In this document: piece after piece, positions 10,436 to 21,825 of the stretch
Numbering within the stretch: position 1 is the first letter of the stretch
Layout: every line of letters starts with the position of its first letter
From: Megamerina dolium
Taxonomy: Eukaryota > Arthropoda > Insecta > Diptera > Megamerinidae
DNA length: 64,000 bases
NCBI GenBank assembly: GCA_963854835.1
Contig: OY978529.1
Coordinates: 13,043,139-13,107,138, forward strand
Reading direction: 5' to 3'
Made by a program: the position numbers and the translations under genes
The notes under the pieces: model-generated
Told to the model about the DNA's origin: nothing
Seen by the model: the letters and a program-made list of their open reading frames with translations, nothing else
Database searches by the model: none

Positions 10436-12579
10436 ATGAGTAAGTTATTTACTAAATTTGATTTATATATAATATTTATTTATAATCAGGCCTATCATGA
10501 ACAAATTTCCGCGTGAAATTTTTCATATGTCACCAATCTAAAATGTATTGCTGACAAGGGAAAAATTTCGCATGGAAATTTGTTCATGATAAGCCTGTTA
10601 AGTATCTACAAAAAAAAAATACTATGTTCACCTTGGTTAGTCGTCGGCATTAATAACTTATACTTATATAAATTATATGTATATATTTTGCCATAATGAT
10701 TTAATGCAATTTGTAGACAATTTCTAATTTCATTGACTATATCTTACAGAATTTTCCACAATGTTATCTGATGTAAGTGAGATGCCCTCAGTTCAATTGG
10801 GCGAATTCAAACTACAATTTGAATTAGACGAACCAACGGAACACACTAAAGAGATAGCCGTAAGAGAGCTCAGGGAAACGCCAGATAATAAACAAAAGGC
10901 TATAGAGGAATTAAAAAAATTACTTGAGGGTAAGTCAATCGGATAATTTGTTTCAATCGGAAATATGTGCATATAAAGCTTATTAGCAATAGACAAGTTA
11001 TACATTAGAACTCAAAAGTCCAAGGTTTATCAAAATTATTTTAAACAGGTTTTAATTGCGCTCTCAATCAAGCGAGTTTGTTAATTAGTAAATTGTCATA
11101 TTCTTAATCTTACTTGCATTCACCACACAAGTAGAAATGTTCCGCCTATTAATTGAGGGTTTTTTATTACCATAGCTGTGTAACGATTGTAAAATTATTA
11201 TTATTAATTTACACTGTGATTCATCAACATTCATATTGAGTGAATTTCGAGCTTTTATCAACAATTTATTATTGTTATATTGCCGTCAATATATTTTAAC
11301 GAACATATTATTCATTTAGCTTAAATCCTACATTCTACTTTCATATGAAAATGAAGTTGTTTTCAGTTTTGAATTCATTTTTTGTCTATACGTAAATTTG
11401 AAGATACTATTCATACATACATACTCGTACATAGAAATATGAATTGTAAAATTAGCGTTGGTGGTCTCATATATCAACATCATACGATTTTTATGTTTAT
11501 ATCATACCTTATATAAAGTTGAAGGTACTCGTATATACGTTTTTAAATACCATAATTTCAGATGTATCCATTATCTATATTAATTAAAGGTCATCAGACA
11601 GACATGTGATAGTTAATGAAATGAGTTGGCACGATCTTACTTTTTTATTTAGTTGTACTTGCATGTATAATAATTGTAAACATTTGTAATTTTAGCTGAA
11701 ACTGACTTGATATATCCAAAAGATAATGAAGAGTGGTTGGTACGATTCCTTAGACCATGCAAATTCTATGCTGAAAGTGCAAGGGATTTGGTGAGTACGA
11801 CCAGAAATAAATACTCACATCTTCATATTCACTGGTGTTCAATGAAATACTAAGAGATTATTGTAATTATGTTGTAGATTAAACGTTACTATGCTTTCAA
11901 AGTCAAACACGCTGATGTCTATGATGGTCTTACTCCAAGTCGAGAGGCAAACATTTTCAAACACAACATTCTTACAGTTTTTCCAAATCGTGATCAGTTA
12001 GGTCGTCGGATATTACTGCTAGAGTTGGGAAGTAAGTAAATGCAAATATTTCATACGGCTATACCTTATAATGATCAACTTACATTAGAACGTTGGAAGC
12101 ACAAGGAAGTGATATTGGACGAAGTCTTCAAAGGAGCAGTGCTTTTCCTGGAGGCAGCCATGCTTGAGCCGGAAACTCAAATATGCGGCGCCGTTGTGAT
12201 TTTCGATATGGATGGATTAAGTTTGCAACAGACATGGCAGTTTACACCACCATTTGCTAAGCGCATAGTCGATTGGTTGCAAGACTCTGTGCCATTACGT
12301 GTTAAGGCTATACATATCATTAATCAGCCGAAAATTTTCAATGTGGTATTTGCGCTTTTCAAACCATTCTTACGTGAAAAATTGCGCTCACGCATCATAT
12401 TCCACGGAACTGATCGTGAATCCTTGCATAAGCACATCTCGCCAAAATGCTTGCCAGCCAATTACGGCGGAGATTTAGAAATACCTAGAGTCGATGGTGA
12501 TTCATGGTATAAGTTGCTAATGATGTGCGATAAGGAGTATGTGGCAATCAACTCGTATGGATACAAAAAGAAAAAGTAA
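10436..12579 (+). CDS. CRAL-TRIO domain protein (alpha-tocopherol transfer protein / clavesin-like)
   Basis: Cytosolic carrier of small hydrophobic ligands by family; the ligand here is unknown. Five exons join in frame: 10436-10439, 10750-10929, 11696-11790, 11878-12031, 12089-12579. This gives 307 residues, normal for the family. The first coding exon is only ATGA before a strong GTAAGT donor; translation could instead start at the ATG at 10761 (302 residues). Order: acidic N-terminus, CRAL_TRIO_N helices (RELRETPDN, then WLVRFLRPCKFYAESARDL), then the lipid-binding CRAL-TRIO domain in exons 4-5, including GAVVIFDMDGLSL and the C-terminal CLPANYGGDLE segment. It ends in a basic KKKK tail. 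By memory of Drosophila gene order it could be the neighbour of Hs2st there (CG10237), not checked. No defect seen. Confidence 0.92.
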
Positions 12580-13244
12580 AACTTTGACCCTATGTATGTT
12601 CCAATGTACATATGTAGTATGGGGATTAATCATTTAAACTCGAACTACGATAGTAATAGAAATAATAATAGAAAACATTATACATATCGCACTCTAACTA
12701 CAAAAGAGTCACAATTCAAAATTGAAAAAACATTTCTGTTTGCCTATGGATGACTCTTTGGTAGTTCGGGTACGATATATGCATACGCATTGACAGGTTT
12801 CTGTACTAGCCACTATGCCATGTACTCATGTGAGTAACGTACTTAAATTTCTATACAAATTATTAGTATGCACTGCAATTATAAAATAAATAATTGCATT
12901 CCTTTGTTTTGCCAATAGCCCAATTAAAAATTTGTGAATAATTAGCTACATCTGTGGAATATTTTCGTTGGGTTCCTATTTAATAATCATTTTAATAGTA
13001 TGTAAGTATATGGGAAAAAATGTTTTTATATCAATATGAATTGTGATCTTTGATGAAATGTATGTATATATAAAAATAGACAAAAAATGTATATCATCGT
13101 TTCAAATATGAAATAATATGTAGTATCTATATAGCAATTTTTTTGATAAAAATAAATTTCATAATAAAATCAATTAATACATATTGGAGCAATCCTTTAC
13201 TTTTAATATTAAATTGATGTGTTACTGGTTTAATGTAATCAAGA
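12580..13244. other. 3' flank of the CRAL-TRIO gene
   Basis: AT-rich. AATAAA signals occur near 12886 and 13150, so the 3' UTR probably ends in this stretch. No gene seen. Confidence 0.5.
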
Positions 13245-13545
13245 CTAGGTTAGGTTAGGCTGTAATAGCTGCCCATTTGCACAGATGATAAAGTCTTGTC
13301 AATAATCATTTTTATGAATATATTCGGAAATATAATTGTCTTTCATCCTTCGTCTAGTATCTTCGAATATATTTAGATGAAAAATCGAAAAAAGATCCAA
13401 TTGCAGGCCCTTGGTAAATTGATGATATCGGAGAGCTTGCATCTCTCCGCGTATAGTTAATACTGACCAACGTTTTCTAACTTCGGGAGTAACAAGACGA
13501 GAGCCCCGGTGAGTGTGTTTGGCATATTGATGGCATATGCAATTA
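13245..13545 (-). repeat. Probable 3' end of a non-LTR retrotransposon
   Basis: On the minus strand the segment ends in a TAACC-type pentamer run (plus strand TTAGG near 13247-13261) preceded by a GGGCAGC block. The non-LTR copy at 62735 ends in the same kind of tail. No coding part remains that I can read. Confidence 0.35.
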
Positions 13546-13620
13546 AGAAGTTATTGGCATTTGTCCATACTGCTCAGTAATACTATATCTGGGGAGACAA
13601 CATTGCTGATGCTATCATTT

Positions 13621-13684
13621 TGCCGTAGCTCAGTGGTTAGTGTGTTGGTCTTCTGATCCGTAGGTTGTGGGTTCAATCCCCGGA
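13621..13684 (+). mobile_element. tRNA-like head of the SINE, truncated
   Basis: Nearly identical to the head of the SINE at 6614, from GCCGTAGCTCAGTGG through GGGTTCAATCCCCGG, then the match ends. It lies 80 bp before a foldback element. It is a fragment and not a tRNA gene. Confidence 0.75.
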
Positions 13685-13766
13685 TATAGGATAAAGGATA
13701 TAGTTTGAGGTGACTGACTCAGAAAAAATAGCTGGGTTTGGGGTGACGGCAGGATCAGGAATTATG

Positions 13767-14507
13767 GCATAAGTATAGAATAGCCCACTGAAAGAAAAAA
13801 AAATAAATAAATTTCTTCGTATAGAGCCTATTTTTCTTATTATAAAAAAACAAAATTTTTTTGTAGCTAACGCCCATATAAGGCGTGGCTTAAGGACAAA
13901 GTTCAAACTTGCCATCGAAATTACTCAATATATTTGCAACATTTCTTTACAATAGGGGTATACATTTATAAACTATTTAAAATATTTTAAAAATTATGAT
14001 AAAAATAAAAAATTATTTTTTTTTTGGCCCGGCCAAAGGCCGGCTATCAAGAAAGACTTTTATACGAAAATACTGATGGTCGCGAAGCCGGCGTCTAAAA
14101 AAATTTCTAAAAATATGTTTTATATATGTACCGTTGAAAAGGTAATCGCATGCCCTTAAATATGGTTATAAATTGTTTATAGGTCGTGATTATTTTAGAA
14201 AGAAAAATTAATTTTTGGAAAAAAACACAATTTCAAATTTTTTATTTTGATCATAACTTTTAAAATATTTAAAATAGTTTATAAATGTTATATATTACTG
14301 AAAAGGTATTAAGAAGACCTTCTTTTGATACCCATATTGTAAAGCAAAATTGCAAATTTATTGAATAATTACGATTGCAAATATGAACCTTGAGCCTCGC
14401 CTTAAATGGGCGTTTCCTACAAAAAAAAATTAGTTTTTTATATTCAATAAAATAGGCTCTATACGAAGATTTTTCTTCCTTTTAGTGGGCTATTCTATAC
14501 TTGTTCC
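13767..14507. mobile_element. Foldback / Mutator-like MITE with 9-bp target duplication
   Basis: The arms are long inverted repeats (about 300 bp): both ends run AAGTATAGAATAGCCCACT, then TTCGTATAGAGCCTATTTT, then GCCCAT..AAGGCG.GGCT. The direct repeat GGAATTATG flanks the element at 13758-13766 and 14508-14516. Nine-base duplications with long TIRs are typical of Mutator-like elements. No transposase inside. Pieces of the same family frame 49964-51808. Confidence 0.75.
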
Positions 14508-14774
14508 GGAATTATGACGTTGTAACAAGTATAGCAAGTACACTAAGCAAATCCGTTTTGTATTTTGGCATATTAATTTGTAATAAAAGAATTATTTGGA
14601 TAAGTACGGAAGGCAAAAGAGACAAATGCAGTACAATAATATGAACATTTTATCGAATAAAATCCATAAAATTCAAATTCAAAATGCGTACACATTTTGA
14701 TTTTATAGCAGCAGTAATTGGTGTACTTGGTGTGTTTCACCCAATACTTTTTGTACTCATATTTTACTCATTAT

Positions 14775-15796
14775 TAGCCGCATTCTTTTGTAACCGAGTT
14801 GCAAAAGAACACCAACTCGCATATAACTTCCCTTTTACTTGAATATAATTTCCCTTTAGTTACTTAGCAACGCTGGTGGTATATATGGTTGTTCGTGAAA
14901 TTTCTAAACGAAATAAAAACAAAAAAGAAACAATTCTGTGGAATCTGTGGCAAATATATTCGTTTATTTAAAATAAATTTTTATTTGCACTTGCTTTATT
15001 TGTTTAAATTTACAATAATTTGACGTGTTGTTGAAATGTCCCTAGCACATTCCAGTAGTCTATTCACAATAGTGCTGTTTTTTTACTTTCCAACACTATA
15101 ACTCAGGTCGATTAAAATATAAGCAACTTCAATTGAACTCGGTTAAAATAGACGATGTCGCTTATTTTTGTTGTTGCTTTGCATCCAGTTCGGCAAATAA
15201 GTCAGTGTTCTTTTGCAACTCGCGTGCAAAAGAATGCGCTATTAATTTCCTATTCTCAACATGCACCAATTTGTATTTACACAGAACAACCGGTGCAATA
15301 AATTCTCTGACCACTTACTTATCAATGGCTGCGTTCTTTTACACGCGAGATACACTCGCTTATTTGCTGAATTGCATGCAAAGCAACAACAAAAATAAGC
15401 GACATCGTCTACTTTAACCGAGTTCAATTCAACTCGCTTACATTTTAAACAACCTAAGTTATAGTGTTGGAAAGTAAAAAAACAGCACTATTGTGAATAG
15501 ACTACTGGAATGTGCTTGGGAATTTTCAACAACACGTCAAATTATTGTAAATATAAACAAAAATAAGCAAAATAAAGCAAGTGCAAATAAAAATTTATTT
15601 TAAGTAAACGAATATATTTACCACAGATTCCGCAGAATTGTTTCTTTTTTGTTTTTATTTCGTTTATAAATATCACGAACAACCATATATACCACCAGCG
15701 TTGCTAAGTAACTAAAGGGAAATTATATTTAAGTAAAAGGGAATTTAAATGCGAGTTGGTGTTCTTTTGCAACTCGGTTACAAAAGAATGCGGCTA
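14775..15796. mobile_element. Foldback element, about 1 kb, TAGCCGCATTC family
   Basis: The left arm (14775 to about 15190) is repeated in reverse in the right arm (about 15350-15796), with ends TAGCCGCATTCTTTTGTAAC / GTTACAAAAGAATGCGGCTA. Inside lie further small palindromes of the GTTGCAAAAGAA / TTCTTTTGCAAC type. A rearranged second copy is at 40367-41200. The open frames in it are mirror images of each other and carry no protein motif. Confidence 0.85.
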
Positions 15797-15822
15797 TTGC
15801 TTTTTAAGTGTAAAGAGAGTAA

Positions 15823-16349
15823 TAGCCTAGACAGACGGCAGCCTAATTCCGGATTACCGGCGCACTTAATCCGAATAAAATAATAACCTGACAGACGGCA
15901 GTATTGCGGATTAACTAAACGGCTGATTGCTGTTTTATTAGGTCTGTCCACTTACATTACTATCACTCTTAATTTCTGTTATCTATCACTCTTGATATGA
16001 GAAAATCTACAAGAAGTACTTGAACTGTAAACGATCAAAAACTTGTAAATTGACATTCACCGTTCGTAATTGACAGCTGGATTTATTTGTTCGCCAACGC
16101 TTTTCATGATGAAAACTGTTAACAATTGTTGAAAGTTTTTTATAGCGAACACACCTAATATTTTGTAAAATGGATGGAGAAAAATTCACAATAGACAATT
16201 TTCAGCAGTGTTGCCATCGCAAATTGCCCTAATCCTCTTTTATTTTGAGAATTAACTCATAGAGCTTATGCGGATTAGCTGCAGTTAATGCCCGAGTTAA
16301 TTCGAATTAACTCGGTAATCCGGAATTAGGCTGCCGTCTGTCTAGGCTA
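15823..16349. mobile_element. MITE with perfect TIRs and TAA target duplication (PIF/Harbinger-type signature)
   Basis: The ends are TAGCCTAGACAGACGGCAGC and its reverse complement, extending to about 30 bp. TAA lies directly outside on both sides (15820-15822 and 16350-16352), which suits the TWA duplication of PIF/Harbinger elements. An internal copy of the ACAGACGGCAG motif lies at about 15891. A diverged copy is at 1676-2096 in the opposite orientation. Non-autonomous. Confidence 0.75.
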
Positions 16350-17578
16350 TAAGCGATGATTTCATTCATTTTCTCTTTTACGAAGCGTGTGGAATCTTTT
16401 TCATACAAATACATGACAGTTGATTTATGCGGTTTTTATATAATTTCATGAATTCCACTATTATGACGTTATCGTGGATTTGAATGTGTTATAATAGGAG
16501 TGTTCTCTTACGCAATAGTTTGTGATAATTGTTACAAACTATCACGTTTTGGCGTTCTCGTACCCAAAATACTTGCAAAGAAGGGGAAATTGAGAGAGCG
16601 AAATGACATTTCATATTGAGGGAAATTTACAAATTGTTACAGTAAAGACTTGCAACCTGACAGCTGATCATAAGCAAAAGAAACTAACAAGCAAACGAAC
16701 AATTGCAATTTACTTAGTGGTATATCAGCTGTTCGTGAAACTTGCAGGTTTTGCGTTCTTGTACTTTATGGCATATTTTTCAATTTGAGAGCGAATGCTG
16801 TCAAATTCTCAGAAATTTGTTTACTGATAATTGTTACTGGAGAAGCACGAAAACACACCTAATTACTCTTCTATCACTTAAAATGAGAAACTACATTGAT
16901 TTAGTGATCTGTGTTACTTTAATATTTTTGGAATATATAAATATATAGTTGTATAAATAATTTTAAAAATCAAATAAACTAATATTGATAATACGTATAC
17001 ATATACAATTTTGTCTCAACACTTATCTGTAAATTATTAAATAAACGATATGTTTAATTTGCAACAAATTTTCGTATTTCTGTTGCACAAAAATATTTTA
17101 TGCAATTTGATTGCAAATAAAGGCACAATCTTTTTAAAGAAATTGATGCGTGTGAAAGCAATGATACAAATCATGGGGTTAAAGCAAAAATCACCTTTAT
17201 AACCATCATAATTTAGCACAGCTTTTCGCTTTTTAATGTGTGTTCAACTAAATATTGAATGTTTGTTTATAACTTGGAATGTCTGGATTCGTTTAAAAAA
17301 TATTACATTTATACAATTGTAATTTTGATTCGTTCAAAAAGATATCTGCAGAATATCTAATCTTCCAATGAATACTTCTAATATACAATATATCTGAGAA
17401 ATACTAAAAACTGTTATAGCTTTGTACGTTTCACTTAACTTGTAAAAACTTATAATTATTTCATGCTGCAGAATATTTTAACAGACCAGCTGAATTATTT
17501 GAATACTTTTCATTACTACGGTGCAAGTTATTTGTATGTATGTATATTTAGGATAATTTCAATTTTCCTTTCTATAAG
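16350..17578. other. Region downstream of Rab9, no gene seen
   Basis: AT-rich; it should contain the Rab9 3' UTR (minus strand). The short open frames here have no motif and no splice context. Confidence 0.45.
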
Positions 17579-19566
17579 TTAAAGCTGATAATTCATTTGT
17601 TGTGGTTGTGTTGAACGTTTGCCAAATCGTCTAGGCGACGGAGATGCCATCGATTCATCCTCAGAGTCTGCACTGGCGGTTGAGTTGGTTGCCCCCGTAC
17701 AACACAATCGATTATGTGCCAAACGAATAGTTTTTGTCAAATCGATTGTTTCACCGTGTTGGCGAAGTTCAATCTCGGCTATGCGTTCCATATGTTTCCA
17801 TTGTCGAACAGCCATTACAAATGCCTCTGTAACATTCACGGCTGTCCTCGACGAGGTTTCAATGACGCTTGATATTGCATTTTCATCACACCATTGTTGT
17901 ACTTCTTCCATATTTACTTGGTGATATCGCGGCGACATATCAATCTGAAATGGAATTTAATAAATCACTAAGTATGCCATATCTCATTCCCTCAGCAATT
18001 TACTTTATTTCCCACCACAATAAAGGGGAATTTGTTTGTCTTCAAATCGGCATACGTAAGAAATTCACTGCGCCACTTTTTCAATCCATTGAAGCTATCA
18101 TGATCATCAATTGCATAACAAAGTAAGCACACATCAGAGCCCCTATAAAATGGTGTTCGCAGAGCGCGAAAGCGTTCTTGACCCGCTGTATCCCAGATCT
18201 AAGGAAATAATGGCTACATTAGAGACGAGTCTACAGAAACCGTCCTCTTCTCTAGAGTAACATATTTGTTTATTTTGGGAGATATTGCATATAGTCCAAA
18301 ATAAACAACTAAAGTATACTCAAGCATATAAAGTGATATTACATTATTCGAGGGATTAAATTATAAACGTGTTGTAATTGAAATAGCGGGCGTGGTGGCG
18401 AAGATAATTTCTCATATTTTACGTACCAAATATGGTTGTTCTTGGCGGCAAGTTATAAAGAGTGTGTGGAGAATACATGAAATAGTGGTCGTGAATAACC
18501 TATTTCCTCTTAACCTACAATAAATATTGACTAAGTTATATCGGGTTGAATTCGAAGTTAGTCCCTGAGTGCTCCGTGTGGGCGTAATAGTTGACTGATA
18601 CCGACCATTTTAGATAGCATGAATAGTTAAAATATCTCAAACTTGTACAAGTTATCGTTCGCACCAACAAGGATACAGGTAGACAGACAGCCAAATTATA
18701 TAAAACTCGACTTTGTGAAATGGCGTAGTTACACTAAAATAACAACAACCATAAAACCCAAGTCCGGTACGGTAAGTAGGATATAATGCGACGCTTTCCA
18801 TCTGGATGTTTCCTCCGCCATTTCGACGATTTTCTACGACTACAAAAATACTGAAAAAATGCATATAAATAGGGCCAGAATACCTGAAGGGTTTCTTAAA
18901 AAGTTTAAAATTGTTGTATTATGTTCTAACAGGTGAGGTATTTCCCACAACTTTGTGCTTTCCCCAAGATGACATTTTAACAAAAAATGATCAATACTTG
19001 TAATCATTTTTTAGATATATAAATATTTGAGTTTATTTAATTTTGATTCTGTTAGAAAACCAAAACGATGATGATGAAACATTTCCATAACAACTTTTAG
19101 ATTCGTTAATTAAATTTATTCTATTTTCCCGAGAATTGTTCTGGCGGAATTATTGCGTTTTGTCATATGGAATTATATATGATAGCACTTTACAGTAACA
19201 CGATTTCTCGTCTGATGTATGGTGATGTAAAATTTGTAAAAATTATTACGTATCGAACGGACCTAGTATTTTATGAAACTATTTCGATAACAAAATTAAG
19301 TATTTACCTTTCGGACACACATGTATACGTCTAAATTGTACTGTATAATATAAAAATAATTTCATATCATTCACCTGCAGCGTGTACTTTTCACCATCTA
19401 CATCGATGTCTTTATTCATGAATTCCACACCGATTGTGTGAAAATTATTCTCATCGTAGCGATTGGACACAAAACGATTCATTAGACAAGATTTCCCAAC
19501 GCCTCCATCGCCCAATATAACAACCTTCAATAAAGTGGTCTTGTTGGGTGGTCGCATATTCGTCAT
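17579..19566 (-). CDS. Rab9: Rab GTPase, Rab9 type
   Basis: Small GTPase that in this subfamily directs late endosome to trans-Golgi transport. Exons on the minus strand are 19566-19375, 18198-18004 and 17944-17579, joining in frame to 250 residues. G1 GDGGVGKS is at 19-26, switch I with FHTIGVEF around 42-49, WDTAGQE at 66-72, and NKID at 128-131, which spans the exon 2/3 junction. The G5 region reads ETSSRTA in place of the usual ETSAK. The start (MTNMRPP) is 12 residues before the conserved LKVVILGDGG. Odd point: the last residues are NYQL and there is no C-terminal cysteine pair; the only CC pair is at about 210-211, followed by a 39-residue Ser- and acid-rich tail. Intron 1 (1176 bp) holds repeat debris. 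Confidence 0.93.
18540..18720 (+). repeat. Repeat fragment in Rab9 intron 1
   Basis: The motifs GTGTGGGCGT, CAAGTTATCGT.CG.ACCA and a run of ACAGACAGCC resemble the right end of the repeat at 38490-39690 in the same order. Diverged and short. Confidence 0.45.
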
Positions 19567-19957
19567 TTTTATTATTTTAATAGGTTCAAGATGGAAACCA
19601 AATTTGACAAACAAAATAAACCGAGCAATATATATGTAAGGGCTATGAGTTACCACCAACGTTTGAACGTGATATGAAATCAAATTAAAAGTATTGTAGA
19701 ATTCCAATATAAAATTGTTATTTATTGAATTAATATAAGTTATTGTATTTAGTAAAAAAAACTATATTATTTATATTGGGAATCACACAGCAACAACACA
19801 AGTTTAGAAACTACGGAACTGCAGGTGAATAGAAAACGATCAGCTGGCATTTCATTTTTGACAATTTATAAAATATTGGTGGAATTAAGGTGGTGTTATC
19901 ACTACAAAAGCCTGCAAAAACAACAGTCGACTGGTTCGTAAAATTTAAAACGTAAAG

Positions 19958-20542
19958 CTAAGATCCCACTATCGGCGCAAATAGCACAATCTGTATCGAT
20001 TTTCATCGTGCTAAATCGGCACTTATGTCAAAAAATTCCACAATTATTTTTTTTGGCGATCCCATTATCATCGCATATTGCGACAATCTTTTTCGATGTA
20101 TATCGGCCAAAACAAAAATGCGACAGTTATCGGGACAATGCGGCCACACTATCGTGCGAGCAATAAATCATATCTATTTGATATTGTACTGTTAACAAGC
20201 AGAGCTTCAATTTCGGAATGTATTACACACAAAAATAGAAAATTGCTGTGACTGTATATATTCTGGTGTCAATAATTAAAAAAAAGTGACAAATAAAAAA
20301 ACAATCTAGAAACGGAGCATTCGGGTGAGGGATTTGTTAACAGAAAGAAATGAATATGGTGCATATGAGAACATTTTACGAGAATTTCGTGAAGACGAAA
20401 ATCAATATAACAAAATCAGCACATATTTTACAGTATCATTCCTCGATATTGGGTAAAGAAGTGTTCACATTATCGGCACATCAGGGTTGCTTTCGATTGT
20501 CCATAATCGTCACGTCACGTTGAGCCGATAGTGGGATCTTAG
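19958..20542. mobile_element. MITE with CTAAGATCCCACTATCGGC ends
   Basis: The left end CTAAGATCCCACTATCGGC is matched exactly in reverse at 20524-20542. Several internal blocks (CCCACTATC, CACACTATCG, ATCGGCAC) repeat the terminal theme. Length about 585 bp, no open frame. Target duplication not clear. It sits just upstream of Rab9 and 50 bp before a gypsy LTR. Confidence 0.75.
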
Positions 20543-20594
20543 TTTAAGCAAATTCATAGATTCATAGTCGATTTTACCTACAGCTTAAGTATAT

Positions 20595-21355
20595 TGTAAC
20601 GAGTATCGATGGTTTATTACTCATCACTATTGTGAGTGACACGAATATTGATACGAATATTCGAAACGAATGTCAACAAAAAAGAAATAGCCGATAACCA
20701 CAACAAGCCAACGAGAAAGAAAAAGGAGAATCTCGATAAAGGAATATTCTGGAATGTTGCCACAAAGTATAAAAAGGGCCAGTTCTTGACAAATCAAATC
20801 AATTGAATCCCGAATGTGATTGCGAAAATATTGGTACAGTATCAGAGGTAAAAGTTGCAAGTACATTAAAGTGTTATTGTAAATAGAGTTGATTAAATAA
20901 ATTGTTGCTGTATATAGTTAGCACAAAGTAAGTGTTGCTTCAAATAGAATTAAACGTCCACAAAATAAAAACGTAACAATTGGTGTCAGAAGTGTAATTC
21001 CGAAAAGATGGTGAAAATTGACCAACTATAAATGGACCAGCTTAAAAAGCTGTTGGTAGATATGAATCTGTCGTTATCAGGTGCAAAGGCAGAACTGCTG
21101 GTGAGGCTAAGGCTAAGGGAGGCTAAGGGTATTAATGCTTCCATGTTTCAAGAACATTTAGTTCTCCAAGAAAACTTCATTAGGGAATTCCAGAAAACAA
21201 TTCACTACAGGCTTTAAAAACATTAGACTCATCAAGAACATGTCATCGAAAACCTACAAAAAGGAATTGATCTCAGATTTCCGGAAATTTCCGGAGCTAT
21301 TAATGACAAAGTCGCGAAGCTGAAAGAACATGTGGATAATTTAGATGGAGTCAAT
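20595..21355 (+). mobile_element. gypsy-type 5' LTR plus start of gag
   Basis: The LTR is 20595-20978 (TGTAACGAG ... CGTAACA), followed by ATTGGTGTCAGAAGTG, which looks like a tRNA primer binding site starting TGG. Gag-like coding sequence then starts near 21008. An in-frame TAA follows the first seven gag codons, so this copy is defective. It is the same family as the LTR at 815-1251 but shorter (384 against 437 bp). Confidence 0.85.
21032..21217 (+). pseudogene. Gag N-terminus with a SAP-like motif
   Basis: Sixty-one codons beginning MDQLKKLLVDMNLSLSGAKA and continuing ELLVRL. The pattern (hydrophobic-K-K-L-L, then L-S-G-K/A-A-E-L-L-V-R-L) is that of a SAP DNA-binding helix-extended loop-helix. 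The natural start is probably the ATG at 21008, whose frame is closed by a TAA seven codons later; a further stop at 21215 ends this piece. The inverted copy at 21361-21659 encodes the same start with its own different defects. Confidence 0.6.
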
Positions 21356-21360
21356 GTGAG

Positions 21361-21825
21361 ATGCATTTTCTTGTAGCTGTTGTTGCTGCTGTTGCATCAT
21401 TGTTTTCGTAAATTCCTTGAGTTGACCACTGCAATCTATCTTGCTCTCTTCTTCTGCGTGGACAACTTCATGTACCTTGGCTTGCTCAAAGAACTAATGG
21501 TTTCTACACTAATACAATTAATCTCCATGGCCTCACCAGCAGTTCTGCCTTTGCATCTGATGACGATAGATTCATTTCTACCAACAGCTTTTTGAGCTGG
21601 TCCACTTTTAGTTGGTCAATTTTCACCATCTTTTCGGAATCCCACTTCTGATATCAATTGTTACGTTTTTATTTTGTGAACGTATAATTGTACACGAATC
21701 AACTCTGTTCGATCACTGGATTCTGTCAATAATAACTGCAACACTTTGTATTAACTATATACAACAGCAATTTATTTAATGGATACTTCTATTTACAATC
21801 GGTATTTAATGTACTTGCTACTTTT
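21361..21825 (-). mobile_element. Inverted gag plus partial LTR of the same gypsy family
   Basis: Reading the minus strand, a partial LTR (about 21825 to 21659) is followed by the same primer-site-like sequence and gag start, now without the early stop, but with later frame breaks. It faces the fragment at 20595-21355, so the two gag starts meet near 21356-21360. The LTR lacks its 5' part. Confidence 0.8.

Noticed and set aside
15133..15427. Two related small proteins beginning MNSVK.DDVAYFCCCFA
   Set aside because: The two frames are the two arms of the foldback inverted repeat read on opposite strands.
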